This document shows, one piece after another, positions 1-8,113 of a stretch of 64,000 nucleotides of DNA. Under the pieces are notes generated by a model, which searched no databases, had not been told where the DNA came from, and was given only the letters and a program-made list of their open reading frames with translations. Position numbers and translations under genes: made by a program. How positions within the stretch are numbered: the first letter of the stretch is position 1; the number at the start of each line of letters is the position of its first letter. This DNA is from Neisseriaceae bacterium HSC-16F19 (GTDB taxonomy: Bacteria > Pseudomonadota > Gammaproteobacteria > Burkholderiales > Neisseriaceae). The DNA lies in the NCBI RefSeq assembly GCF_024171525.1, contig NZ_JALJZY010000007.1, positions 62,001-126,000 of the forward strand, written 5' to 3'.

Positions 1-1065
1 ATTCGTTCCGAATATCTCAGCAGCGAACAAAATTATCCGTGGATCGTAACTTTCTCCGGCGGTAAAGACAGCACCTTGGTGGCGCATTTGGTGTTTGAGG
101 TATTGCTGTCGCTGCCGCCCAGCCTGCGTCAGCGCCGCATTGATTTTGTTTCCAACGACACCTTGGTCGAGAGCCCTTTGGTGGTGAAACATATGCGCGA
201 CACCTTGGCGCAAATTCTGCGTGCCGCGCAGATTTTCAAACTGCCGGTCAGTGGAGAAATCACCACGCCCAAATTGCAGGATACGTTCTGGACGCTCTTG
301 ATTGGCAAAGGCTATCCCACACCCAACCGTTCCATGCGCTGGTGTACCGACCGCCTGAAAATCCAGCCCACCAGCGGCCATATCCTCAACAAGGTCAATG
401 AGCACGGTAAAGCCATCATTGTTTTGGGCGTGCGTAAAGACGAGTCGTCCATGCGCAAGGCCAGCATAGACAGCCACCAAAACTTGGCCAATTCCAATCT
501 GACCCCGCACGGCGATTTAAAAAATGCCTTGGTTTACCGCCCGATTGTGGACTTGAGTACCGACGATGTGTGGGAGTTTCTCGCCGCGCACCATCCGCCG
601 TGGGGCGGCTCGCACGATGCGCTGATAAAACTCTACCGCGAAGCCGCAGGTGGCGAGTGTCCGATTGTGCTGTCGCAGGAAGAAGCGCCCGGTTGCGGCA
701 CCAATTCCAGCCGCTTCGGTTGCTGGACCTGCACCGTGGTGAATAAAGACCGCAGCCTGCAAGGCTTTGTGGATGTGGGCAAAACCGAATTTCAGCCCTT
801 GATTGAGTTTCGGGATTGGTTGGTGGACATCCGCAACAAGCCGGAATACCGCCAAGTAACGCGGCGTAACGGTGCATTGACCATTAAAGACGGCAAACAC
901 ATTCCCGGCCCGTTTACGGTGGAAGCCCGGCAGATGATTTTGCAAAAACTGCTGGAGGTACAAGCTGTTTACGGCAGTGAATTGGTGTCGCAACAAGAAG
1001 TTGATTTAATCAAACAGATTTGGGCCGAAGACCTGATTCAGACCCACGAAAGGAAAAATACATGA
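1..1065 (+). CDS. dndC: DndC, phosphorothioation sulfurtransferase (5' end cut by window)
   Basis: Reading frame 1 is open from base 1, so the gene starts upstream of the window. DndC is a PAPS-reductase-like PP-loop ATPase that adenylates or activates the DNA backbone and delivers sulfur with DndA/IscS, DndD and DndE. Visible here are the PP-loop SGGKDST (bases 55-75), the RWCTDRLK block, and a C-terminal cysteine cluster CGTNSSRFGCWTC typical of the 4Fe-4S site of DndC. The stop TGA overlaps the ATG of the next gene (ATGA), so the two are translationally coupled. The first roughly 20 to 60 residues are missing only because of the window edge. Confidence in the family is high; whether dndB or a cysteine desulfurase lies upstream cannot be seen. 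Confidence 0.93.
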   Translation: MRSEYLSSEQNYPWIVTFSGGKDSTLVAHLVFEVLLSLPPSLRQRRIDFVSNDTLVESPLVVKHMRDTLAQILRAAQIFKLPVSGEITTPKLQDTFWTLLIGKGYPTPNRSMRWCTDRLKIQPTSGHILNKVNEHGKAIIVLGVRKDESSMRKASIDSHQNLANSNLTPHGDLKNALVYRPIVDLSTDDVWEFLAAHHPPWGGSHDALIKLYREAAGGECPIVLSQEEAPGCGTNSSRFGCWTCTVVNKDRSLQGFVDVGKTEFQPLIEFRDWLVDIRNKPEYRQVTRRNGALTIKDGKHIPGPFTVEARQMILQKLLEVQAVYGSELVSQQEVDLIKQIWAEDLIQTHERKNT

Positions 1066-1283
1066 ACTCGGAAACAGAAGAACAAATCAGCGATTTGCTG
1101 TTGTGGACCGACAGTGCCGCCAAAGAAATGATGGAAAAAATAGCAGCCGAGCACGGTGTTTCATTGGAAGCATTGGCCGACTTGGTGGCATGGGAGCGCG
1201 AGCAGCAGGAGCGTATCCGCCGCCGCGGCATGACCGATGTATTTGATGCGGTTTTTGATAATAAAACTTATTGGAAGAAATAA
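1062..1283 (+). CDS. Small Dnd-associated protein between dndC and dndD (73 aa)
   Basis: A 73-residue acidic, helical protein starting MNSETEEQISDLLLW. I chose the ATG at 1062 because it overlaps the dndC stop and has AGGA seven bases upstream; a longer in-frame start at 1020 lies inside dndC and has no obvious ribosome site. It has no signal peptide, membrane segment or cysteine, and ends in a basic stretch (EREQQERIRRR) followed by FDAVFDNKTYWKK. Small proteins in this position of dnd operons have been noted as DNA-modification-system-associated small proteins; I recognise the position more than the sequence. Its role is unknown; an adaptor between DndC and DndD is a guess. Confidence 0.75.
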   Translation: MNSETEEQISDLLLWTDSAAKEMMEKIAAEHGVSLEALADLVAWEREQQERIRRRGMTDVFDAVFDNKTYWKK

Positions 1284-1286
1284 GTC

Positions 1287-3332
1287 ATGTGGATTCATTC
1301 TATCCGGTTGCGGAATTTCAAATCTTACGATGATGCGTTTTTCAGCTTTCCCGAACCCAAAGACGGGCAAAACATTGTGCTGATCGGTGCACAAAACGGC
1401 CATGGTAAAACCACTTTGCTGGAGGCTGTTTATCTGTGTTTATACGATAAAGATGCCATCAGCCATCTGACGCGGGCAGGGCTTAACAGCAACGAAACTC
1501 ACTATCCGGATTTTCTGAAAGCGGCCCTGCATCACCAAGCCGAACCGCGCTATGGACGTTATGCCATGAGCCTGGAAATCGAAATGCGCCAAAACTGGCG
1601 GGGTGAGATGCGTGGTTTGAAAATTAAGCGCGCCTGGCATTTTGACTATGATAAAAAATTACAGATTAATGATAATGAAGTATTTGTCGAAACCCATAAA
1701 AATGGCAGTTATCAACCTGTAGATGACGACAAGGTTGGCCAGTATTTGAATGCGTATGCTTTGCCGTTTGATTATGCACCGTTTTTCTTTTTTGACGGTG
1801 AGAAAATCGTTCAGGCGGCACAACACAGTGGTGCAGGCAACTGGCTCAATATTGCCTTGAAAGGCTTGCTGGGCGTTACTCTACTGGATCGTCTACGGAA
1901 CAGTTTGAGTGATTATCGCACCAAATTTATTTCTGAAAACGCGTCTCAGAAAATGCAGGAAGACTTGGATAGGGCAGAGCGCGCTTTACATACAGCAGAG
2001 GCACAGCTTGAAGTATGCCAAGAGGAATACGACAAAGTGCAGGCTGAATTGGAGGTGTGGTCGATCAAACGTGACAACCTGACCCAACAGCTGGGCGGCG
2101 GTACCGATATCCGCACATCCAAAGATTTCCTACAGCAAAAGATGAAACTGGATCAAGAAATCGAAGAGTTTAATGGCAAGGTCAAGGCTGCTGTAAAAGC
2201 TATGCCTCTGGCGTTTTTGCCGAGAGGTCGTCTGGAGCAGCTGCAAATTCAGCTCGATCAAGAAAAAAACCGTTTGAACCATGAAGCGGGTAAAGACCAA
2301 ATTGCCGAGAAAGTCGATGATTTTTGGGGCGCATTTGTTTCCAACGATAAAGTGAAAGAAGTTTTGGGGCGTTCGGCCAGTGTTATTTTGGATGACCCGA
2401 TGATGAAAGCCGCAGTCAAAGATTGTTGGGAAAAGCTGTTTTATCCACTGCCACAAGAGTGTGCACAAGATATTCAGCATAATTATCTGTCGGTCAATGC
2501 GCATGCCGAAATCCAGAATGAAATCGGCAGGCTGGGCAGTATGCCGCAGGACAAAATCGGCAGCTTGCTGGAAGAAGCAGACCGGCGCGAACAGGAGCGC
2601 AAACAGGTGCAGGAGGAGTTCGATAAACTTAAAGGCACCAATAAAGACGGTCTGGTGGAGCAATTAAAACAAGCCAATGTCGAGATTGACCAGTTGGCAG
2701 GAAAGAAAGGTAATTTGAACAATCAATTGGCACATCAACAAAGAAATTATCAAAAATACAAAACCGAGGTAGCCCGATTGCAAGACAGTATCAGTGACAG
2801 TAATCCGCGCTTGCTGAAATCACGTCGGGCAGGTGAGGTGGACAAGGTGATTGTGCGTCTGACCGAAGAGTTGATGAAGCAAAAAGTCGGTGAAGTGGGT
2901 GAGGTGGCCACACGGATTAACCGTGCCATCGCTCATGATGAACGCATCGATAAAATCCGCATCGATGCGGGCGGCAAAATGGCTTTGTTTGGCCGTGACG
3001 GTTGTGAAACCCGGGTGGATTTATCTGCCGGACAAATGCAGATTTTGATTATGTCTTTAGTATCAGCATTGGCTGAAGTCACATGCTATAACGCGCCGTT
3101 TGTCATTGATACGCCGTTGGCGCGTTTGGATGAAGCGCACCGTCAAGGCTTGTTCAGGCATTGGAGTAGCTTGCAGCAACAAGTGATTTTATTGTCGCAA
3201 GATACCGAGATTACAGCTCAAGTTCGTCGCCAGTTGGAGCCGCATATCAGTCGCACCTATCTGGTAGAAGCCGATTCGCTGGACAGTGCCGGCGCCCGTT
3301 CGCGTGTGACTGCTGATTTTTATTTTGAATAA
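1287..3332 (+). CDS. dndD: DndD, SMC/Rad50-like ATPase of DNA phosphorothioation
   Basis: 681 residues, the usual DndD size. The N-terminus carries the Walker A GAQNGHGKTT (residues 34-43) after an RLRNFKSY motif typical of RecF/SMC-like ATPases. A long charged coiled-coil region runs from about residue 215 to 560 with a short hinge, and the C-terminal lobe has the signature LSAGQMQ and Walker B FVIDTPLARLDEAHR. In the family the ATPase is thought to open or nick DNA for sulfur insertion with DndC and DndE. The gene follows the small protein by three bases, with GGAAG upstream of the ATG. A DNA uptake sequence lies directly after the stop (3339-3350). Confidence 0.93.
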   Translation: MWIHSIRLRNFKSYDDAFFSFPEPKDGQNIVLIGAQNGHGKTTLLEAVYLCLYDKDAISHLTRAGLNSNETHYPDFLKAALHHQAEPRYGRYAMSLEIEMRQNWRGEMRGLKIKRAWHFDYDKKLQINDNEVFVETHKNGSYQPVDDDKVGQYLNAYALPFDYAPFFFFDGEKIVQAAQHSGAGNWLNIALKGLLGVTLLDRLRNSLSDYRTKFISENASQKMQEDLDRAERALHTAEAQLEVCQEEYDKVQAELEVWSIKRDNLTQQLGGGTDIRTSKDFLQQKMKLDQEIEEFNGKVKAAVKAMPLAFLPRGRLEQLQIQLDQEKNRLNHEAGKDQIAEKVDDFWGAFVSNDKVKEVLGRSASVILDDPMMKAAVKDCWEKLFYPLPQECAQDIQHNYLSVNAHAEIQNEIGRLGSMPQDKIGSLLEEADRREQERKQVQEEFDKLKGTNKDGLVEQLKQANVEIDQLAGKKGNLNNQLAHQQRNYQKYKTEVARLQDSISDSNPRLLKSRRAGEVDKVIVRLTEELMKQKVGEVGEVATRINRAIAHDERIDKIRIDAGGKMALFGRDGCETRVDLSAGQMQILIMSLVSALAEVTCYNAPFVIDTPLARLDEAHRQGLFRHWSSLQQQVILLSQDTEITAQVRRQLEPHISRTYLVEADSLDSAGARSRVTADFYFE

Positions 3333-3338
3333 GATCTC

Positions 3339-3350
3339 AGGCTGCCTGAA
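3339..3350 (+). other. DNA uptake sequence between dndD and the FtsK-like gene
   Basis: Exact AGGCTGCCTGAA, followed by A residues, in the 42-base gap inside the dnd operon. It is a single copy without an inverted partner, so it is not a terminator. Confidence 0.85.
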
Positions 3351-3374
3351 AAAACAATCGATAGGGAAATCATC

Positions 3375-4949
3375 ATGTACCAACTGGATCATCAAGCACT
3401 GTGGGATACCGATTTTTTTCATACTTTAATGGGTGAAAAGCGGATTATTTCCAGCAAAGAAGCTCAAGATATCCGTGACAAACTTGCCCATGCAGGTGCT
3501 TTGCCGTATTTGGACAATCATTTTGACTGGGCCATGCTGTGCATTGGCTATTGTTTTGTTAAGGGATTTGCAGACAGTCCGCAAAAATTGATTGCCGCAC
3601 CCAATGCCAAGGGTACTGCAATCCCATCGTTCCAAACCTGCTTTCAGGACTATTCACGCTTATGGCTGGTGTTGTTGAGTGACACGCTGTTTCGTATGAA
3701 TCCCGGCAAGCTTGTAAGCAAAGATGATTTATACACACTGATTCAAAGCCTGTGGCACACGGGTGCAGTGGAGTTGGATCGATTTTGGGAAGGTTGCAAA
3801 CGCTTCAAGCCCGATTCGGATTTGGCTGCCAGGCAGGCATTCCTTAATGAGTTGGCAGACTTGGCGGTTAAAAATGCGGGTATAGGCGTTTTGCCGGGTG
3901 TTGCCGGTGCAGATGTCCAAGGTGAGACCGTCGGCGTTTCCGAAAATCAGGAGCAGCGCTTGTTGCATGCATTCCGTCAGTCCAAGATTCCCGTGCGCGA
4001 GCTGAAGTTTTTCAATCAAGGCGCCCGTTACGATATTTATCGGCTGCGGCTAGAAAAGTTTGTTGATTTGGAGCGGGAACATCAGGGTTTGTGCTCGGAG
4101 TTAGGCATCAAGGCGGCTGCATTGCATATCGTTCCCTGCCATAACGGAGAGCGCCACGCTTATGATGTCAAACTGCTGCGTGACGAAAAGCAATGGCACA
4201 AATTGGGGGCACAGAAATTCGCCCAAGCCTTGCAAAATTATGATCAGGATTTTGTGCTGCCCTTATGCGTGGGTGTTAATGAATACGGCCAAGCTCATTT
4301 TGAAGATTTGGCGGCAGCACCACATCTGTTGATTGGTGGTGCAACCGGATCGGGAAAATCTGTATTTGTGCGTACTGTTTTGCGCAGTCTGTTTGATTTG
4401 TGCAAAGGGCAGGATACGCTGGAAGTGGCTATTCTCGATCCGAAAAAAGTGGATTATTTGGTATTCGAGCATGAAGCAGACTTATGGGAAGAACGTATTT
4501 TGGATGACTATAACGACATGTACCAATTCCTGCTGGATTGTGTGGATGAGTCTGAACAACGTTACAGTTTAATGAAACAGCATGGAGTACAGAAACTGGC
4601 GCAACTGCCCGCAGCCGTGCGCCCGCGTTACCGTGTGATTGTGATTGACGAACTGGCCAATCTGCTCAGTAACTGCCCGGGCATCGGCGAACCGCTGAAC
4701 AAGCTGGCAGAAAAAGCGCGGGCATCGGGCATACATCTGATAGTCAGCACCCAACGCCCCGATGCCAAAATTCTGGACGGCAAGCTGCGCAGTAATTTGC
4801 CTTCGCGCATTGCCTTGAGTGTGCAGAAATCCACCGAATCCAAAATTATTCTGGACGAAACCGGTGCGGAAAAACTGCTGGGCAAAGGGGATCACTTAGT
4901 CAAATGGAATGGCGGACAAACTTATTTTCTGCATGGGTTTGATGTGTAA
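3375..4949 (+). CDS. DndE-like N-terminus fused to FtsK/SpoIIIE-type ATPase
   Basis: 524 residues. The C-terminal half is a FtsK/SpoIIIE/HerA-type motor: Walker A GGATGSGKS (residues 321-329), a conserved LDPKKVDY block, Walker B YRVIVIDELANLL (about 415-427), and STQRPDAKILDGKLRSNLP, the usual sensor region. There is no N-terminal membrane domain, unlike chromosomal FtsK. The first roughly 125 residues (RIISSKEAQDIRDKL, CIGYCF, FQTCFQDYSRLWLVLL, then an acidic helix) follow the pattern I recall for DndE, the small nicked-DNA-binding subunit, and no separate dndE is present. I therefore infer a DndE-ATPase fusion filling the DndE slot. The alternative is a dedicated FtsK-like partner with an unrelated N-terminus. 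The TAA stop runs into the end of a miniature repeat. Confidence 0.8.
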   Translation: MYQLDHQALWDTDFFHTLMGEKRIISSKEAQDIRDKLAHAGALPYLDNHFDWAMLCIGYCFVKGFADSPQKLIAAPNAKGTAIPSFQTCFQDYSRLWLVLLSDTLFRMNPGKLVSKDDLYTLIQSLWHTGAVELDRFWEGCKRFKPDSDLAARQAFLNELADLAVKNAGIGVLPGVAGADVQGETVGVSENQEQRLLHAFRQSKIPVRELKFFNQGARYDIYRLRLEKFVDLEREHQGLCSELGIKAAALHIVPCHNGERHAYDVKLLRDEKQWHKLGAQKFAQALQNYDQDFVLPLCVGVNEYGQAHFEDLAAAPHLLIGGATGSGKSVFVRTVLRSLFDLCKGQDTLEVAILDPKKVDYLVFEHEADLWEERILDDYNDMYQFLLDCVDESEQRYSLMKQHGVQKLAQLPAAVRPRYRVIVIDELANLLSNCPGIGEPLNKLAEKARASGIHLIVSTQRPDAKILDGKLRSNLPSRIALSVQKSTESKIILDETGAEKLLGKGDHLVKWNGGQTYFLHGFDV

Positions 4950-5127
4950 TACCAATTTAAAAATTAAATATAAAAAAAGCTACCTGAAACAGATTCTGCG
5001 ACAACGCTTAGCTACGCGCAGAATGACGACACACAGTCATCCTGCGCGCAGTCGCAGGATCTTGAGCAAGATAATGCATGCTATAAAGCAAGCCTATCAT
5101 TTTTAGATTATTTTTTTGGATTGGTAT
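4949..5127. mobile_element. MITE-like repeat with ATACCAAT / ATTGGTAT ends
   Basis: The left end ATACCAATTTAAAAAT overlaps the last base of the upstream stop codon and the right end is TTTTTTTGGATTGGTAT, an imperfect terminal inverted repeat. Inside lies a copy of the CTGCGAC hairpin family (4990-5063). The same ends occur at 31894-31995, which supports a mobile family. Confidence 0.6.
4990..5063 (-). repeat. Dispersed hairpin repeat, copy 1 (GATCCTGCGACTGCGC family)
   Basis: CAGATTCTGCGAC at the left and GTCGCAGGATCTT at the right, with GCGCAGAATGACG and CATCCTGCGCGCAG between. This is the reverse orientation of the copies at 34230, 55501 and 57803. Confidence 0.75.
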
Positions 5128-5142
5128 AATACCGCTAAAGTC

Positions 5143-5180
5143 AAAAAGGCTGCCTGAAACATTTTCAGGCAGCCTTTTTG
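5143..5180. terminator. Bidirectional DUS-hairpin terminator
   Basis: Inverted uptake sequences AAAAAGGCTGCCTGAAA and TTTCAGGCAGCCTTTTT form a stem with A and T flanks. It lies between the convergent FtsK-like gene and metG and can serve both. Confidence 0.85.
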
Positions 5181-5207
5181 ATTAAGTGTTGAGTTTTAAA
5201 ATAAGCA

Positions 5208-7280
5208 TCAACCCACCTTATCCCCCGGCTGTGCCCCTTCGTGCACATCCAGCAAACGCAGTTTGCCGTCTTGGGTGGCGGCACTCAAAATCATGCCTTC
5301 GGATACGCCGAATTTGGCCATTTTGCGCGGGGCGAAGTTGGCGACGGCAATCACCATTTTGCCGTTAAGCTCGGCAGGGTTGGGGTAGCTGGCGGCGATG
5401 CCGGAGAAAATCACCCGCTGCTCGAAGCCGAAGTCCAAATCGAATTTCAGCAACTTGCTGCTGCCTTCCACCGCGCTGCAATTCAAGACCTTGGCCACGC
5501 GTATGTCGATTTTCATAAAGTCGTCGAAGCTCGCCTGCTCGGTCACGGGGGCGTAGGTGCTGGCAGCGGGTGCGGTTTCGGCGGCTTGGATGCTTTGTTT
5601 GTTGGCTTCAATCAAATCATCCACCTGTTTTTGTTCCACGCGCTGCATCAGGTGTTCGTATTTGTTGATGCGGTGCTCGCCCAAGGTGCTTTGGGTATGC
5701 GCCCAGGTGATGGCGGGGATATTGAGGAAGCGGGCGGCGTTGGCGGCCACTTGCGGCAATACCGGTGCCAGATAGGCGGTGAGCATGGTAAAGGCGTTGA
5801 TGAGCTCGCTGCATACTTGGTGCAGTTGGTCGTCCGCGCCTTCCTGCTTGGCCAACTCCCACGGCTTGTTGGCGTCCACATATTCGTTCACCGCATCGGC
5901 CAGCGCCATGATGTCGCGCAGGGCTTTGGCGTATTCGCGCGTTTCGTAATCGGCGGCGATGTTTTCGCTGTGAGCGGCCAGCTGTTGCAGCAAGGGGCTG
6001 TCGGACACCTGTTTCAGGCAGCCGTCGAAACGTTTGTGGATAAAACCGGCGGCACGGGCGGCGATATTGACGTATTTGCCGACCAAATCGCTGTTCACGC
6101 GGGCAATAAAGTCTTGCAGATTCAAATCAATATCTTCGATTTTGCTGTTGAGCTTGGCGGCGATGTAGTAGCGCATCCATTCGGGGTTGAGGCCGCCGTC
6201 GAGATAGGAGCGGGCGGTGATGAAAGTGCCGCGCGATTTGGACATTTTTTGGCCGTCCACGGTCAAAAAGCCGTGGGCAAACACGCCGGTGGGGGCGCGG
6301 TGGCCGGAAAATTTGAGCATGGCGGGCCAAAACAGGGCGTGGAAATAGAGAATGTCTTTGCCGATAAAGTGATACATCTCGGTCTCGCTGTCGGCCTTGA
6401 AATACTCATTGAAATCGATGCCGATGCGGCTGCACAGGTTTTGGAAGGAGGCCATATAGCCCACGGGCGCATCCAGCCACACATAGAAATATTTTCCGGG
6501 CGCGCCGGGGATTTCAAAGCCGAAATAAGGCGCATCGCGGGAGATGTCCCAGTCAGACAGGCCGCCTTCGCCGTTTTCGTCGGGGTGCAGCCATTCTTTC
6601 ATTTTGTTGAGTGCTTCGGGCTGCAAATGCGGCTGCACGCGGCCGTCGGCCAAGGTGGTGCTGCCTGCCGTCCATTCTTTTAAGAAGTCGGCGCATTCGC
6701 CCAGTTTGAAGAAGAAGTGTTCGCTCTCTTTAAGCACCGGTGTGGCGCCGGAAACGGCGGAATAGGGTTTAATCAATTCGGTGGGCGCATAGGTGGTGCC
6801 GCACACTTCGCAGTTGTCGCCGTATTGGTCTTGCGCGTGGCATTTGGGGCATTCGCCTTTGACGAAGCGGTCGGGCAGGAACATCTGCTTTTCGGGATCG
6901 AACAGCTGGTTGATGATGCGGCTCTCGATTTTGCCGTTGGCCTTGAGTGCCAGATAAATGGCTTCGGAAAACTGTTTGTTTTCGGGCGAGTGGGTGGAGT
7001 AATAATTGTCGTAGCCGATGTGAAAGCCGGTGAAATCGGCCAGGTGTTCGGCGTGCACTTTTTCAATCAGCGCCTCCGGCGTGAGGCCCTGTTTTTCAGC
7101 CGCCAGCATGATGGGCGTGCCGTGGGTGTCGTCGGCGCAGCAGTAATGGCATTCGTGGCCGCGCAGTTTTTGAAAGCGCACCCAGATGTCGGTTTGGATG
7201 TGTTCGACCATATGGCCGAGGTGGATGCTGCCGTTGGCATAGGGCAGGGCGGAAGTAACGAGGATTTTGCGTTTGGTCAT
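5208..7280 (-). CDS. metG: Methionyl-tRNA synthetase
   Basis: 690 residues, the length of the dimeric MetG type. It charges tRNA-Met in the cytoplasm. The N-terminus carries the class I signature [11 protein letters not shown] and the catalytic loop KMSKS lies near residue 345. A four-cysteine zinc knuckle reads [17 protein letters not shown]. The C-terminal 100 residues ([14 protein letters not shown] onward) are the EMAP-II-like tRNA-binding domain that also dimerises the enzyme. It is a single gene on the minus strand with a DUS terminator downstream and a second DUS pair upstream of its start. Nothing is unusual in the sequence. Confidence 0.97.
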   Translation of the reverse strand: MTKRKILVTSALPYANGSIHLGHMVEHIQTDIWVRFQKLRGHECHYCCADDTHGTPIMLAAEKQGLTPEALIEKVHAEHLADFTGFHIGYDNYYSTHSPENKQFSEAIYLALKANGKIESRIINQLFDPEKQMFLPDRFVKGECPKCHAQDQYGDNCEVCGTTYAPTELIKPYSAVSGATPVLKESEHFFFKLGECADFLKEWTAGSTTLADGRVQPHLQPEALNKMKEWLHPDENGEGGLSDWDISRDAPYFGFEIPGAPGKYFYVWLDAPVGYMASFQNLCSRIGIDFNEYFKADSETEMYHFIGKDILYFHALFWPAMLKFSGHRAPTGVFAHGFLTVDGQKMSKSRGTFITARSYLDGGLNPEWMRYYIAAKLNSKIEDIDLNLQDFIARVNSDLVGKYVNIAARAAGFIHKRFDGCLKQVSDSPLLQQLAAHSENIAADYETREYAKALRDIMALADAVNEYVDANKPWELAKQEGADDQLHQVCSELINAFTMLTAYLAPVLPQVAANAARFLNIPAITWAHTQSTLGEHRINKYEHLMQRVEQKQVDDLIEANKQSIQAAETAPAASTYAPVTEQASFDDFMKIDIRVAKVLNCSAVEGSSKLLKFDLDFGFEQRVIFSGIAASYPNPAELNGKMVIAVANFAPRKMAKFGVSEGMILSAATQDGKLRLLDVHEGAQPGDKVG

Positions 7281-7658
7281 GATGTGTTTGCAGGTGAAAA
7301 ATTAAAGCGGGATTATAGCGCAAAGGCTGCCTGAAAAGGCGCGGGCGGTTTTCAGGCAGCCCTTAGGGCGGGGTGTTGTGTGTAAACCCAAATCGGGCAA
7401 GGCTTGCACAGGCTTGCGAAGATTGATAAAGCCTTTACCGCCATGCGGGGATTATTAGCATGTGCATGTGCCATACTGGCGTCACAAAACCAATGTGCAG
7501 CAAGCATATAAGGCAGATTGATGGTTTAAGCATGGCTTAATCGTTTGCTGAAATTGCTTATGGTACGGCGGTTTTTGTGGCAGACCGCCGGTCTGTTGCC
7601 GTATCGCCCTGCCCGGCTTTGCCTGCAAGTGCCGGACTCTGTATTGAAGGAGTAAGTT
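7281..7658. other. Intergenic region upstream of metG and the small lipoprotein gene
   Basis: Holds the divergent upstream regions of metG (minus) and the lipoprotein gene (plus). The only clear structure is a DUS inverted pair at 7322-7363 (GGCTGCCTGAAAA ... TTTTCAGGCAGCC). I see no convincing sigma-70 promoter, RNA gene or further reading frame. Confidence 0.6.
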
Positions 7659-7865
7659 ATGAAATCCACAACCGTAAAACTGTTTTCCCTGCTTACCGTA
7701 GCCGCTGCCTTAAGCGCCTGCGGCCATATGACCACCACCCAGCGCAATACCGCCGCCGGCGTGGTCATCGGCGGGGCTGCCGGACATATGATCGGCGGCG
7801 ACACCGGTTCCACCCTGGGCGGTGCCGCTTTGGGCGGGGTGATTGGCAGCCAGATCAACCGCTAA
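7659..7865 (+). CDS. Small outer-membrane lipoprotein with glycine-zipper (OsmB/SlyB-like)
   Basis: 68 residues. A lipoprotein signal peptide ends in the lipobox LSAC at residues 19-22, so the mature protein would be about 47 residues and lipidated. The mature part has alternating glycines (VVIGGAAGHMIGGDTG, LGGAALGGVIGSQ), the pattern of the glycine-zipper 2TM family that includes E. coli OsmB. GGAG lies seven bases before the ATG. It is monocistronic, closed by a strong hairpin at 7882-7916. A stabilising or stress-envelope role is inferred from the family only. Confidence 0.85.
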   Translation: MKSTTVKLFSLLTVAAALSACGHMTTTQRNTAAGVVIGGAAGHMIGGDTGSTLGGAALGGVIGSQINR

Positions 7866-7881
7866 ACATGCCCCAATAATC

Positions 7882-7916
7882 AGGCCGTCTGCAACTGTGT
7901 GCAGACGGCCTTTTTG
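7882..7916 (+). terminator. Terminator with AT-dialect-like stem GCCGTCTGCA
   Basis: The stem AGGCCGTCTGCA / TGCAGACGGCCT with loop ACTGTG is followed by TTTTT. Unlike other hairpins here it is built on GCCGTCTG, the core of the uptake dialect of other Neisseria, with CA in place of AA. Confidence 0.85.
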
Positions 7917-7934
7917 ATGTTTTGAAATATTGAA

Positions 7935-7965
7935 CAGGCTGCCTGAAAGGGTTTCAGGCAGCCTG
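7935..7965. repeat. Inverted pair of uptake sequences
   Basis: CAGGCTGCCTGAAA and TTTCAGGCAGCCTG separated by GGG form a hairpin without a T tract, between the small lipoprotein gene and fabG. Confidence 0.8.
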
Positions 7966-8010
7966 CACACTTTGCAAAATCTATCGGATGCGGTGACAGA
8001 CAAGGCGCGG

Positions 8011-8087
8011 GTAGGGTGGGCATGCCTGCCCACCATTTTAAGCCGCTGATTAACAAAGTGATTGGTGGGCAAGAATGCCCACCCTAC
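8011..8087. repeat. GTAGGGTGGGC palindromic repeat, copy a
   Basis: GTAGGGTGGGCATGCCTGCC at the left and GGCAAGAATGCCCACCCTAC at the right, with CACCATTTTAAGCCGCTGAT in between. This is the uninterrupted reference copy for the disrupted one at 48143-48402. Confidence 0.85.
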
Positions 8088-8113
8088 GGTGTCTTTCAGG
8101 CAGCCTGTTTGCC

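Noticed and set aside
5241..6683. A 480-codon open frame opposite metG (and similar long ones opposite fusA at 37279-39879 and aceE at 48858-51440).
   Set aside because: They mirror highly expressed or GC-rich genes whose codon bias removes stops on the other strand; their translations are His/Gly/Phe-rich and resemble no family, while the sense frames are clear housekeeping genes.
7577..7879. A 100-codon plus-strand frame overlapping the glycine-zipper lipoprotein gene.
   Set aside because: The alternative frame at 7659-7865 has a signal peptide, lipobox, glycine zipper and a good ribosome site; the longer frame has none.
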